Positions 1 to 12,309 of a stretch of DNA of 64,000 bases are shown piece by piece. The notes below the pieces were generated by a model. It saw nothing but the letters and a program-made list of their open reading frames with translations. It ran no database searches and was not told where the DNA came from. Numbering within the stretch: the stretch's first letter is position 1; every line of letters begins with the position of its first letter. Made by a program: the position numbers and the translations under genes. Source of the stretch: Isoetes taiwanensis (lineage: Eukaryota > Streptophyta > Lycopodiopsida > Isoetales > Isoetaceae); contig JAJEKV010000169.1 of the NCBI GenBank assembly GCA_021234155.1, positions 684,978 through 748,977 of the forward strand. Direction: 5' to 3'.

Positions 1-2957
1 CATCTGACTTGTAAACTACCCACTTCTAGGAGGGTGGGAAGGTCTTATGAGACTTGAGATAGAATTCAGGCCTCCAGAAGCCCGTCATCCTCCTCAACAT
101 CTGATATAACTATAACTACAATAGGAAAAGAAAGAAAGAAAGAGTTTTTTTAATATATAGGGGAAACGTATAGGTCTAGGAGACCAAATAAATACAGCAG
201 GTCTTCAACACATGGCTATGGCCCCTTTTCTTCTTTTGGGGCTGTCCTTTCTTAACCATTTTGGCCATTTTAGTGCCCCCAGCTCACCCTTCTGACTTCC
301 TTTTCCTATTACTGTTTAATAGTGCGGGATCAAGTATGGAAAAAGAAGTCATCATTGTTTGCTCTAACTCTGAATCATCTCCTTTTTATTTGAGCATGTT
401 TCTTCTGAGTTTGGTGAATTCATATATACAAAGCAAGGCAAAGCTCGTCTGGGAAGTTCATGAGCTGCCTCAAAGTGGTTGGGTCCCTGAAAAGACACTG
501 TTAACTTCCTCTTATTTCATGGTATGCTGGAGACAAGAAAATGAAGTGTTCCAGGTCCACTGCATCTGAGTTGCACATTTGACAGAGTCTTTGTGAAGAA
601 GGGTTCAGGGAGAGAAAGGATCAAAAACAAAAGAAAGAAAGAAAGAAAGAAAGGAAGACTTGTTATCTCGAGGGCACAATTTAAGATGCAATACAGCAGA
701 ACCTCAACTCGAACCTTGCAGGAAAATGTTACCAGGAAAATATTCCCATGTAGATTTCATATTTAGGACACTTCAGAAATATTGATCTGTTTTACTCATG
801 CTTCTAGGAGGGATTTATATCAAAGATTTTTCCTTGTACTGAAGTCTCGATAACACTTGTCAAAATATAACATATTTTGATCTTATTTAATGTACAGACA
901 AGGAAAGGTCTGTGAAATCCTTAATTTACGAGGCTGACCATAGATTCCCAAACTCGAAGTGGAAATCGACAAGGTAAGTATGCAGCTCCTTGTCGAAGCA
1001 ACCAAGAAGAGACCCTGAATTTTCCACGGAAGCCAGCTCAAAATATTCTATCTTAGGCGCATTCTCCGCGGAATATCATTGTTTGGGTACGACTGGCCAA
1101 TGACTAAAGCGACTTTCTTAGAGTAGCGTTCATATAAATATCTTCAAACTTGACTAGAAACAGATTTCCATGATTGGTTTATTACAATTAAGAATTCCAT
1201 GATGGATAAGAAGGTTAATCATAGAACTTTTCCTCAACCTGAGTGCTGTGTCAAGCTGCAAGGAAAGAAATAAAAGACGAGCTAATTTCAGCCACAGAAA
1301 CATTATTTGTTTTAGCCTTTGGCAGATCAGTGGCTGAAGAAGAGGAAGATGAAGCAGAACAAGAAGCAGTTTGTATTGGAATGAGGGGTTTACATGCTTG
1401 TACCAGCAAGAATCGTCATATCTACAAATACCTTAAAGAAAAAATCTGCAAGGGCGAGAAAATCTGGTACCTGCGGTAGATTCTTTGCAATTCAAACTAC
1501 TGTCGTTCCATTTTTGACCAAAAGCCTTGCTTCAGAATGCTGTAGTTCGCTTTCTACTCCTTTTGACTGACCTTGGAAACGACATTTCAACAATATCAAA
1601 CCTCCCGTGACTCGTATACGACTTGTGGGGCAATGACCAAATGCTATCAATGATTTGCTCCTAAAATTTACCTGCCTCAATTTCCATCCAATGTCTGCAT
1701 CCCAAAAATCTCGTCTGGAAGATAGCTGCTTCTTTACAGTCAACATTGGGTTGGAATATAAAATGTTCTTGCTACCTACATTTGAACTTATTAATGCAGG
1801 ACATTGTTCTCTGAGCTGTAACTGTTGTTCGCCATCTAGTACTTTGAACATCAGGCAAAGAAATACATTGAAAATTGATTCGCACGAATGTGCTTCAAAA
1901 AGTAACTTGCTGCCAATATGGACAAACATTTGATTACTAATGAAGGGCATAGCAGGCCTTTTGTATTAATCTGTGCATGTTATTCTGTAGGGCTCTGGCA
2001 AAGTTATATGTTTGTTTTGTTTCTACATGCTGGGTCTTACTTAAAAGAACTGGTTCTTACTTGCAGACATACCTTGCACAAAAGAGCCAATTGAAAGTTG
2101 AAAGAAAGAAAGATCATATTAACGTCTGGGAAAGTCTGCTTGAGTCTATGAGACCAATTAGAATTTGGTGAAAATCAAAACTTCCATTTTCCTCAAAAAG
2201 CCAATGCCCAATGCACTCCAGGGCTTAATCCTTTGTGTGTTTCTAAAATCTTTTTCTTGGCAGTGTGTGGCTTTCCCACCATTAGAGCATTTCCAACAAC
2301 TACCCTATAGGCTCCCCAATCTAGAATAAGCATGTGGCGGTGCCAACATTGTTACACATTATCCCGCCAATATGGTGGATCTGAAAGAGAATAAGATATT
2401 GCGTTATGTTATATTCAGAGGTTGCTTGAAGAAAGTACACAGAGATAAAGACTCTAAATGAGATCTCTAGATGCATGTGCATAGAGCTCCACTAGATAGG
2501 TTCTTCTCATCTACATGGATTTACCTAATGGGTGAACATGAAAACAGCTTTAAGGTGCTATTTTAAGATGCACCACATTGGGAATGATTAAGCTTAGAAA
2601 TAAAGGTGGACGAATACATAAGTGACATGCTACAAAAGTAAAAGACAAAAAAATTTGAATGGTCAGTGCGGTGCTAGCAGGAGTATTTTGAGCAGAGAAA
2701 TTCGATGGCATAAGTTGAGTTGGTGAGATTCAGTCATGATTGAAATGCCGCTTGGGCTATCGTAATTCAGCTAGGACTCATGTTTGATTCAATTCGGATG
2801 GTCGTGGTCAACAAGTGAATAGTAACCGGGTCAATGCCTGATGAACAGTAAATGAATAAACTATTGAATTGAAGTTTTACAAGGCCATGCTTGCATCTGT
2901 ATGTTATTGTGTTCTATAGACCATTATCGAAAGCAATTACTTGGGCACTTATTTTTC
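1..2957. other. unassigned region upstream of a copia element
   Basis: I recognise no gene here. The sequence is mixed, moderately AT-rich and has short open frames on both strands that match nothing I know. A small plus-strand frame at 1243-1479 carries an acidic run (EEEEDEAEQE) followed by a lysine-rich end, but it has no diagnostic motif. The last several hundred bases before 2958 should contain the 5' LTR of the copia element that follows, because a primer-binding site sits directly after TTCA-AT at 2956-2963. I could not fix where that LTR starts. Confidence 0.4.
629..654. repeat. GAAA microsatellite
   Basis: About six tandem GAAA units. A shorter GAAA run lies at 131-146. Confidence 0.8.
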
Positions 2958-5268
2958 TTCAATTGGTATCAGAGCGATCGTGTTTAAGCATTCCATCATG
3001 GCAAGCAGATTTGGAGTTTCTCTCAACTCCATAGAAGTATACAAGAGGCTCGGGTTTCCAAGTTTGGAAAGAGAAAGTGAAGAATGTACTAGAGAAGATC
3101 TCTGCAGTTTGGTTGATTCTGAAACAGATGAACATGTCACAGTAGTTATGTCTTATGAAAGAGGAACAACCAGTTCAATTGCATCAGGATCAGTAAGTGT
3201 CAACGCAGGATCAGGAAATATTTCCTCTACAGTTACATTTACAAGTTACTGGTCAGGAGAAGACAAAACTCAAGCAAGCACAAGGCATTATTTTAAGGTT
3301 GGAAATTTAATTCTCTTAAGAATTAGAGGAAAACATCCAAGGGAGATGTGGAAATACCTCATTAGAACCTTTGAGAGGAAGTCTTCCTCTCAAATGGATG
3401 TTCTTGATATGCAGCTTAGAAAACTAAAGTATAGAGAAAAGGAAGATCTAACATAATTCTTTGCCAAATTTAATAGGATTGTAGCAGAGCTGGAAGGTGA
3501 AGGAGTGTGGCCTAATGAGCAGCAACAAATTCTCGCCATATCTAGGGCTACGAGCAATTACAAACACCTGGAAACTCTCTTAAGGAATGTGGCTAAGTCT
3601 AGGGAAGAAGCAGAAGACATGATGCCTACTGAATTTGAGCAAGAGGAGGTAACTGATGAATTTGAAGATTCAAGAAATACTGAAGTTTTGTTTATTGAAA
3701 GGGAGAAATCTAGAGGTAACTATGGACAGCCAAATGATTCTACCAAAGGTAAAGTAGGACCATGCATTGCTTGCAATATATATGGTCTTAAAAGTTGATT
3801 GCTTTAGAAATAGAGATGCTATGGTAGTCAAATGATTCTACCAAAGGTAAAGTAGGACCATGCGTTGCTTGCTATATGTATAGTCATTTATAAGTTGATT
3901 ACTTCAGAAATAGAGATGCTACTATTGAATGTTACAATTGTGGAGGGAAGGGTCACTATGCTAGCAAGTGCCCTGGCCCTAAAACGAAAGGCAAAGGGAA
4001 AGGCTCTAGATTTCGAGCTAATAATGCAAGTAGAGGAAGAGGAAGGGGATATGGCAGAAAATTGTCATGGATTTCAAGCTAATAATTCAAGTAGAGGAAG
4101 AGGAAGAGGATATGGCAAAAAGTCGTCATCTGTCAATTACAATGAGGAGATGAAGGAAAAAGATGAAGAAGTTGATGGGGATGAAGAGGTATGTAAGCAT
4201 AAAGAGATTTTGTCAGTTTCTAGCTTGAAAAATAAAACTAATAATGACATGTTCATTATAGATAGTGGAGCTGAAAAAAGTGTAACCAGCTCTAAGTTTA
4301 CTTTGAAGGAATGCAACGGAAGAAGCGGTGGCCAAGTGAAACTAGGAATGGAGATCTACAGAATGTAGAATGTAGAAGATGGTGTGTGTTAGAACTGTTT
4401 GACCTGTCAGGAAAACCAGTTAATTTGAAAGATGTGCTATGTGTGCCTACGTTAGTGAGAAATTTAATATCAGTTAGTCAATTAGTTGATCTTAGCTATA
4501 AGATGCTTTTTGACAAGCTACAATGTACTGCTTTTCAAGATAATGAAGTTAAATTTATTGGGAAACGTGTTGGAATCTATATAGCCTGAATTTTGGAAGT
4601 TTAGCTTCATTAAATATATTGACAGCTCCCTCACTTTATGTTTTGGCATTTGAGGTTAGGACATGTTCAAAAGCGAACATTGAAGTATGGCAAAGCAAGG
4701 ACTAGTATCCTTATCACAAACACGAGGTTGCCCTTTAAAACATCCTCAAAAAGAGCTAAGAATATATTGGACTTGGTGCATATTGTCCTTTGTGGACGCT
4801 TGAATGTTACAGTTATCAGTGGGAAATGATACCTTCATAGTCGACTTTAGTAGAAAGGCAAAATGAATTTGTCTCAAAATTAAAGATAAAGCAAGCATTT
4901 AATGCATTCAAAACTTATGCAATGGAAGTGGAAGTGGAGACTGGAAGTAAAATAAAATGTGTGAGGTCTGATAGAGTTCAGACAAGTTCAAAAGTTTTTG
5001 CATGGAGAAAGGAATTAGGAGACAATATACATGTAGTCATTCCCCTCAGGAAAATTGGTGTTGCTCAGAGGAAGAATAGGACAATACTTAATGTTGTTCG
5101 TGCTAAGTTGAAATTTGCAGGATTATCTAACTTCTTATGGGAGGAGGCCGTCAAGACTACGATATATCTACAAAACTTGATTCCATATGTAAGTATTAAA
5201 GGTGGGATCCTTGAAATGTTGTGGTCTAGTTATAAGACTTTCTTAAGGCCTATGGATATCTATGTTTA
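2958..5268 (+). mobile_element. Ty1/copia retrotransposon, gag to integrase, decayed
   Basis: This is the 5' half of a Ty1/copia LTR retrotransposon in several frames. In order it shows: a primer-binding site at 2964-2975; a UBN2-type gag around 3300-3600 (WKYLIRTFERKSSSQ, then LRKLKYREKEDLT, stop, FFAKFNRIVAELE); a CCHC zinc knuckle near 3925-3975 (CYNCGGKGHYASKC); an aspartic protease site near 4250 (FIIDSGAEKS); a GAG-pre-integrase region near 4430-4700 (LRLGHVQKR); and integrase pieces to about 5260 (FLWEEAVKTTIYLQNLIPY). Stops at 3454 and about 4366 and several frame changes make it non-functional. Reverse transcriptase does not follow in phase. Instead an oppositely oriented copia end lies next to it. 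A direct duplication near 3720-3800 and 3830-3880 adds to the damage. Confidence 0.9.
2964..2975 (+). promoter_or_regulatory. LTR-retrotransposon primer-binding site
   Basis: TGGTATCAGAGC matches the 3' end complement of initiator tRNA-Met used by most plant copia elements. It sits two bases after a TTCA that would be the LTR end. Confidence 0.9.
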
Positions 5269-5269
5269 A

Positions 5270-6185
5270 CACATGCGCCGGAGGAGCAACCAAAAAATTA
5301 GGTGATAGTAAAGAAACAAGAACTCAAGAGAATAGACACGTACACTTAGCACCCAAAAGATGTTCTTTTCTCTGTATTCCTTTCATGTCAAATAGTTAAG
5401 TACATTCAGTTAACTCAACTTCCTAATCTTAAATGTCCTTAAATGTCCTGTCTTTCTAAAGATTGTTTCCTCCTGTAACAACTTCTTGTTCCAACACTCC
5501 TCCTCAAGAGGAAACTTCTGCAACTTATTATTTCTTCTTCATCCCTAGCTCGGTCAAACATTCCCAAAACCTCCTCCTTAGAAGTAAATTTGTGAATATG
5601 TTTGCTGTCATCTACTGGACTGCAATCTTTCCTTCCTCAATCTTCTCTCTTGTAAAATGGTACTGGACTTCAATATGCTTTTCCTTGGACCAATTAGTGG
5701 GGTTGTCGCTTCTTGATTATCATTTAAAATAGTTACTATTGCCGTCTGATCTTCCCCTATCTCATTACATAATTTTTGCAGCCAGATTGCCTCTTTGGCA
5801 GCTGCACATAGTGCCATGTATTCCGCTTCACAGCTTGAGTCAACAATGGCTTTTTGCTTCTTGCTACACCAACTCACTGCTCCTCCTTGGAGCAAGAAGC
5901 AAAACCAAGCTTGAGAATGCCGCACAAGATCACTGCGTGACGACGCCATCGGCAAGGCCGTGAAGTTGACACCCATAGGAGACAGACAAGGGAACATGTA
6001 GCACAAGACCTTTGGCCCCCTGGAGATAACGGAGAATCCGTCACATAGCCTTCCAATGTTCAGGCCTTGGACAACTCAAGAATTGACTGACAGATACCAT
6101 CGCTTGGGCAAGATCCGGCCGGGTACAAATCATAAGGTGCATGAGACTCCCAACTGCACTCTGGTAGGGAATTTCCTGCATGTAG
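5270..6185 (-). mobile_element. copia RT/RNase H end plus 3' LTR, decayed
   Basis: Read on the minus strand from about 6185 downward, this is the C-terminal part of a copia polyprotein: IPYQSAVGSLMHLMICTRPDLAQA (end of reverse transcriptase; split here as IPYQSAVGSLM and CTRPDLAQA), then RNase H with the motif SWCSKKQ, SSCEAEYMAL and IWLQKLCNEIG near 5950-5740. Reading frame changes near 5990 and 5880. Past the end comes a purine tract (CTTGAGGAGGAG) and then TGTTGGAACAAG, the usual copia LTR start, placing the LTR from 5496 down to about 5270. Its orientation is opposite to the gag-integrase half on its left, so the two are not one simple element. The fragment cannot encode a working protein. 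Confidence 0.85.
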
Positions 6186-6206
6186 GCAACCTCTTCTATG
6201 TTTATT

Positions 6207-6253
6207 AACATACAATGTTAATAAACATACAATGTTTATTAACATTGTATGTT
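6207..6253. repeat. 22-bp perfect palindrome at a copia junction
   Basis: The arms 6207-6228 and 6232-6253 are perfect inverted copies separated by three bases. The palindrome lies between the minus-strand copia fragment on the left and the plus-strand copia RT fragment on the right. Confidence 0.9.
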
Positions 6254-6391
6254 GTTGATGATTGCACCATGGTTGCAAGCAATTCTGAAATTTTACAGAA
6301 ATGTAAGTCAGTCCTCAAGCACAGGTTTAAAATGTCAGATCTCGGGCCACTAAATTTCTTTTTAGGAGTCGAAGTTGCAAGAGATAAATAA
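6239..6391 (+). mobile_element. copia reverse-transcriptase fragment
   Basis: A plus-strand fragment carries the conserved copia order VDD (near 6255), then KHRFKMSDLGPLNFFLGVEVARD up to about 6388 (key residues F-K-M-S-D-L-G and FFLGVEV). A stop follows at once. This is the part of RT that normally precedes the motif found on the opposite strand to the left, so the two pieces diverge from the palindrome between them. Confidence 0.85.
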
Positions 6392-6887
6392 CAGAATTGT
6401 ATGTTGTTGCATCAAACTCAAGGGATCAAGGAGTAATTCAATGGTTCAATTTCTTAATATGTCTGATGCCCCATTCAATGGTTCGTGTGCTATTATTAAT
6501 ATATATTATTAATAAGCTACATAATCTGTACAGAATAAATATAAAGTTGTACGAAATATGTGTGAATATGTACGAAATGCATACGAAAATAAAAACAAAA
6601 ATAAAGATGTCCTAGGGGTCTGGAAATTTTCAAAGTTGGATGTTTCATACTGGAACTTAATCTTGGCGAAAAATATATGGAGCCATCTAAATCAGGTTTG
6701 CTATGAGCATTGTGCTTTGTTGGATTTGAAACATTTATTCGCTCTAAGATTTATATTTCTGACAAATATTATCAGAACCTCTAGCACTAGTGTTCTAATA
6801 TTTAGTGTTCTTTTAAAATTTTAATATTCACAAAGGCAAGCTCCTTATAAGTTCCAACTAAAACTGCACTACCCCTTGAATATATCT

Positions 6888-7539
6888 TAAGCTATACAAA
6901 TAATTCAGCAGGTGAGCGAGGCAAAAGAGCAAAAGTAAATGATGAATTTTGGCAGTCGTCATCACCGAGATTCTTCCATACAATTCTATATATTGTAATA
7001 CCAATCAATCCGATTTGTAACTTCGCATATCAACACACATCAACTATGCATGCTCATACACAGGAGCATATCGAAATGCACATTTGAACCACATTTCCTT
7101 TTCAAAGTAGCACTATTCTTTCTCAGGCAATAAATTATAATAATCAATGCAGGCTATCATAGTTGATAGAACATTTTCAAGGACATAGTCCTTGTTGATA
7201 TTTGACTATAGCTTTCATACCAACAATTTCAAGGAGCTCTTCTGTAAATTCCAAGTATCATGATAATAAATCTTGAAAGCTCTGAAACTACTCTTCAGAA
7301 ATACTATTGACATATGCAAACACCTCTTTCTCCATCAGAGTGAAAATTCTTATGTCCATTGCACTTTGCTTGTACTCAAAGCAGTTAGTACTCCATCAGA
7401 GTGAAAATTCTTATGTCCATTGCACTTTGCTTATACTCAAAGCAGTTAGTACAATCAGATGCGGTTTTAAAAAAACATATACCGGATAAAATCTCGTCCA
7501 TTAAACGAGTCGTTTCACTATCAGACACACCCCTAAGCG
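6888..7539 (+). repeat. left arm of a long inverted repeat
   Basis: This segment is the near-identical reverse complement of 11719-12309. The left arm is about 60 bp longer because a ~58-bp unit beginning CTCCATCAGAGTG is present twice in tandem (7331 and 7389). The outer end starts at TAAGCTATAC and the inner end stops at CCCCTAAGCG. I saw no convincing target-site duplication next to either arm. Confidence 0.9.
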
Positions 7540-9898
7540 TATTCAGACACTGGTATTATCCCTAAATGCTCCGTCGTAATCTGCTGGGCATTCCGGATCC
7601 CCGAAGGTATGAATCCCAAATAGCCTGTCCACCTGCCTCCTCTTCCTCGATCGATCTGCTCGTCAAATACATCCTGCGCTCCTCTGATTCAACCGATTTT
7701 TTCAATAAAACCTAAGACCTTTCAGTCGATTTAGCCAGTTCTAAAGGTTAACCAATTTCTTAACCGATTCCCAGCAGATTAAACGAACCCAATGAAGAAT
7801 TCGTGCGACAGATTGGCTGTGGCAATAGACAGACAACAGAGTATTTTTTTCACATAGGAAGATCATATCTATTCTGGCAAGCTTCACCACTTCCAAGGGC
7901 AATGGGGTTTTTGCCTCCAAAGGAAATACTGAATCAACAAATTTTACAGAGCAGCGATGGTAGAGGCGTTTGAACATTCTGGCTAAAACATGATTGCAGA
8001 TAGTCGTTGCTTCATTCTCTACAGTTTTAAGGAGAATCGTTTCCTGTTTTCTAGAACCTAAATTTCTAGAGCTCAATCTACTATTGCAAATGCATTATAT
8101 CTCATAATCACAGGGGCAAACGATTATATTCTGAACTATTATATGGATCCATTTAGCAAGACTCCGAGAGACCTTCATACTTTCCAGAATCATCTTACTT
8201 CTGCCGTTGTGGCTAATATTGAGGTAAATACTCCTTGAGTTAGGTTAGATATAGCTGTAGTGTAATTTTTGTAAACTTACAGGGATTATATAAGAAAGGG
8301 GCTCGAAACTAGCAATTTTTATATGCTTCACATTGAGTAAATTTTTGTTGGCTAACAATCATTTTATTGCCTAGATATTAGAAGAAACCTTTTCAATATA
8401 GCTTCATATAACTTTTGCATTCCTAGACCATAAACTTGTAATAGCTTGCAAATGAATGTCTGATGACATGCTTCCTATGTGATGCTAAAATAAAGGAAAT
8501 GAAGGTGAGCTTGTTCTGTGCGTTTAGTACAAACAATGAAGAGGATTGGCTTTTCAAAAGTTAATGCAGTTTATGTAGAAGATCCACATGTAATATCCAA
8601 CGAACCACGTATATGTAAATACTATTGTCCACTAACGTTCATAAGTAGTCGCTTCTACCCATTTATCCTGGTGTCTCGGGAACAACCACTGACTGAGTGG
8701 TTATCAAGGCTGTGCAAATTACTTAAACATATGGGCACCCATGAAAACTCAAACTTGAGACCTGCTCGGATACCAAATGTAACATTCCTAACTGACATGC
8801 CCTTAACCAACTGGCAAAACCATCTATACGTTTATGAGTAGTCGCTTCTACCCATTTATGCCGGTGTTTGGGGAATGCCCCACAACCACATTTAAGGATT
8901 AAATACTCGAGAAGTTAACTATAGGCTCGTTAAAAATGTTCACTTTAGGTAAGGTTGAGGAGTACTACTCAATAACATTACATGTATTATATGTGGAGGA
9001 GAAGAAATGCCAAAAATTCCTCCACATATGATTCAAACCAACTTGTTATCAATCTCCAAAAATCTGCAAGGAGAATACGTCTTCTTTGGTGATGAGAAGC
9101 TCTCTTACTAAAGGAATCCCATTTGACTTTGTAGATCCTGCTAAGCTGGAGATCAAGTTACAAATCCTAATAAAGATAGACCATATACCATTGACACAGA
9201 AATAGGTACTAAAAATTCCATTATGCTATAACAGTCTTATCCTTCGGCATCAGTGATGACTTTAAGGTGTGAAACTTCGTAAAGTTGCTATATTTTACCA
9301 TTTTTTAAAATCTGGATTCGATGGTTTACTAGGATGCATACGCTAAAGGACTTCATAAAATCGTCAAAATTTGATAATATTCCATCCCAATTATCGTAAA
9401 TTCGCCAAATTAATGGACATTTTATAGTAAAAACCTCAATTTTATGGTAAGACATCCAATTTTACTAAATTCGTTTCTATAAAATGTTGGAAAAATAGGA
9501 AACAATCGCCACCATTTCTATTGTTTAGAAGCAGCTAGAGGATGATAAAGTCATCACTGTTCGGCATGCACGTTTTGGTCGTTGGCTTATCTTTGATTGA
9601 AGGCAGTAAATAGATATTAAGAATTCCGCTTCGATTGAAAGCATTTAAATAGATACCAAGGATTCCCTTTATGCTTTGACGATATCAAAATAATAGATTC
9701 GACATGCACATTTGGCCTCTTGCTTATCTTTGTTTGAAGGCATATCGCATTGGAGTGCATGACATCTAAACAAGCAAGCACAAGCTCCTTACTCTATACA
9801 TGTTGAAGACTGAGCTCACAAACCCTTGGACCAGTAAAAAAACCCCTGGATCAATAAAAAAACCCCTGGATTAGTCTTTGCTAGATGCCTTGGAGGTT
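7540..9898. other. interior of the inverted repeat, no gene recognised
   Basis: Open frames up to 111 residues occur (for example minus 7741-8076 and plus 8518-8841), but none carries a known motif. A short run near 8640-8660 (AGTAGTCGCTTCTACCCATTTAT) recurs at 8836-8858. Around 9250-9500 the sequence is AT-rich with repeated CGTCAAAAT-like words. Confidence 0.4.
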
Positions 9899-9960
9899 CT
9901 TTGGGAACTACTTCTTCATTGTAGTGGATGATTTCTCTAGATACACGAGGGTCTTAAAAG
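9899..9960 (+). mobile_element. copia integrase scrap
   Basis: Twenty codons read FGNYFFIVVDDFSRYTRVLK, the start of the copia integrase catalytic core (the FIDDFSR motif region). No neighbouring integrase sequence continues in frame. Confidence 0.7.
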
Positions 9961-10169
9961 TTTGTTCTAGATTTGATGCGCTTCATATAGAGTTATAAGT
10001 GCAACCTTCCATACAATATTTATGGAAAAGTTGGAATGTTAAATTGCTGAGCCTTGTAAGAAGTTCTTTCCTTAGTTTCATTCCCTACCTTGTATAAATG
10101 TTCATCATAAAATATGCATTTGCATTAGATGCTTCTAACTTTACATCCTCTTTCATGGATTTAATTGTT

Positions 10170-10631
10170 AATTCAACTTGCAATAACTACTTTAAACAAC
10201 TCTATTTGCATTGAATAACCACTTGCATGTTAGCAATATAATGATAAACAAAGGAAGTAAGGTGACAAAATTGTAACAAAAATGACAAAGTATTGATGAA
10301 AAATCGACAAAATGCCTCACGAATATTGTGGCCAAAAATCGTTTTAATAATATGATGACTATCCCAACAATAATCTGACGAATTACTTTGACGAAAAATT
10401 TATAGAAAAACTTGGCGAACAATTTGATGAAAAGCCTTACGAAAATTGTTACATACAATCGTAAAATTTTGTGTCAGAAAATCTGACAAATTTTTTAACC
10501 CAAAATCTGATAGTTTCTCATTAGAGAATATATGTCAGAATATGCGTCAGTCATATGAGTCTGGGCAATTGCCTATTCTTGAAGGATTTTTGACGATTTA
10601 TCTGGCGCAAAATAGGCATTCTCTTGTAGTG
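10170..10631. mobile_element. candidate right end of a CACTA transposon
   Basis: The last bases, CTCTTGTAGTG (10621-10631), are the reverse complement of CACTACAAGAG, the typical outer end of En/Spm-CACTA DNA transposons. The ~400 bp before it are packed with degenerate GACGAAAA and CGACAAAA words on alternating strands, as expected for CACTA subterminal repeats. No matching left end was found, and no transposase is recognisable. Confidence 0.45.
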
Positions 10632-10643
10632 GCACTAACCCTT

Positions 10644-10662
10644 AAAAAAAAAAAAAAAAAAA
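10644..10662. repeat. poly-A tract
   Basis: A run of about 18 A residues lies just after the CACTA-like end. Confidence 0.8.
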
Positions 10663-11718
10663 CAAGAGCCTAGTGTTGCAGATGAGCCTCCGTTGTTGGA
10701 AAAACTCTCAAAACACTAATTAAAGAACCAAAGATAGCACAATAAAAAGATGTTCCCAACTAGTTGAAGCAGTATGCTGCTCCCAATCCATCTCCAGATT
10801 CTTATTGCTTTGCAAGGAGATTTGAAGTTTAACCTAGATGAAGAAATAAAATTGGCAAAAAGCAGCATAAAAAACTGTATGGGTATTTCTTGGTTCTTGA
10901 AAATCAACAGTTTATTGGTCCATCTCTTATGACCCATAGGGTAAGGTCAAACAAACACGCACATACTCTCTTGAAATCATTTGAGGAGCGTCCACATGGC
11001 ATGCTTACACATGCAGATCTAGTACCCTTTGATCCGATTAGTGGAAAAAAAAATTGCATGGGATGATCCAATCTAGTCACTAGTAAGGAATTTTTTTACT
11101 ATACTGGTAATCATTCCATCTTTATAGCTCAAGTCTTATGTCCTCTGATTAGGAAACACGAATAGAAGGCCGCCAAAGTTTATGCGAAAGGAAGAGTAAG
11201 GATTTAAATAATACTTAATACCTTCGCCTTTCTATTGAGTGCAAAGGCATAACAGCAAACAATGTATATAAGGAACGTCTTTCTTGAGAAATTCCAGCAG
11301 CTCCAAAATTAGTACAAAGCTCTTGGCTATTCTGTGCATGGAGCTTCCGACAAGGCCAAACCAGAGAACTGGCTGATATGTGATTTGAAATAATCCATGA
11401 TCGTTGTCGCAATTCTGTGGAGCTACTTTCCAATATTTTGCTTTTAGTTTTCATACACACGTTGCTTTGCTCCATTGGATCGTCGCCACAATTCTTTGAA
11501 GCCATTTTTTTGTTTCTTTTATTGTTTCTCTCCATATGATTGCCATCGTGAAATTTCAAAGTTGTTGCTTCTTAATTTTAGGAGTTCCACAAGTTTGCCT
11601 CTCCCACTTTAAAAGTGAGAGAACTCAGGGATGAAAAACAATGGATATTTATGCAGAAGATTAAGATAATACTGCAGAAAGCCATCTAAGGAATTCTTTA
11701 CTAAGACATTTCTATGGG

Positions 11719-12309
11719 CGCTTAGGGGTATGTCTGATAGTGAAACGACTCGTTTAATGGACGAGATTCTATCTGGTATATGTTTTTTTAAAACCGCATT
11801 TGATTGTACTAACTGCTTTGAGTACAAGCAAAGTGCAATGGACATAAGAATTTTCACTCTGATGGAGAAAGAGGTGTTTGCATATGTCAATAGTATTTCT
11901 GAAGAGTAGTTTCAGAGCTTTCAAGATTTATTATCATGATACTTGGAATTTACAGAAGAGCTCCTTGAAATTGTTGGTATGAAAGCTATAGTCAAATATC
12001 AACAAGGACTATGTCCTTGAAAATGTTCTATCAACTATGATAGCCTGCATTGATTATTATAATTTATTGCCAGAGAAAGAATAGTGCTACTTTGAAAAGG
12101 AAATGTGGTTCAAATGTGCATTTCGATCTGCTCCTGTGTATGAGCATGCATAGTTGATGTGTGTTGATATGCGAAGTTACAAATCGGATTGATTGGTATT
12201 ACAATATATAGAATTGTATGGAAGAATCTCGGTGATGACGACTGCCAAAATTCATCATTTACTTTTGCTCTTTTGCCTCGCTCGCCTGCTGAATTATTTG
12301 TATAGCTTA
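11719..12309 (-). repeat. right arm of the long inverted repeat
   Basis: Reverse-complement partner of 6888-7539, nearly identical over about 590 bp. It includes the words for TTTGGCAGTCGTCATCACCGAG and the CATATGCAAACACC region. Total span with the left arm is about 5.4 kb. Between 10632 and 11718 I recognise nothing; minus-strand frames at 10716-10937 and 11215-11559 match no family I know. Confidence 0.9.
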
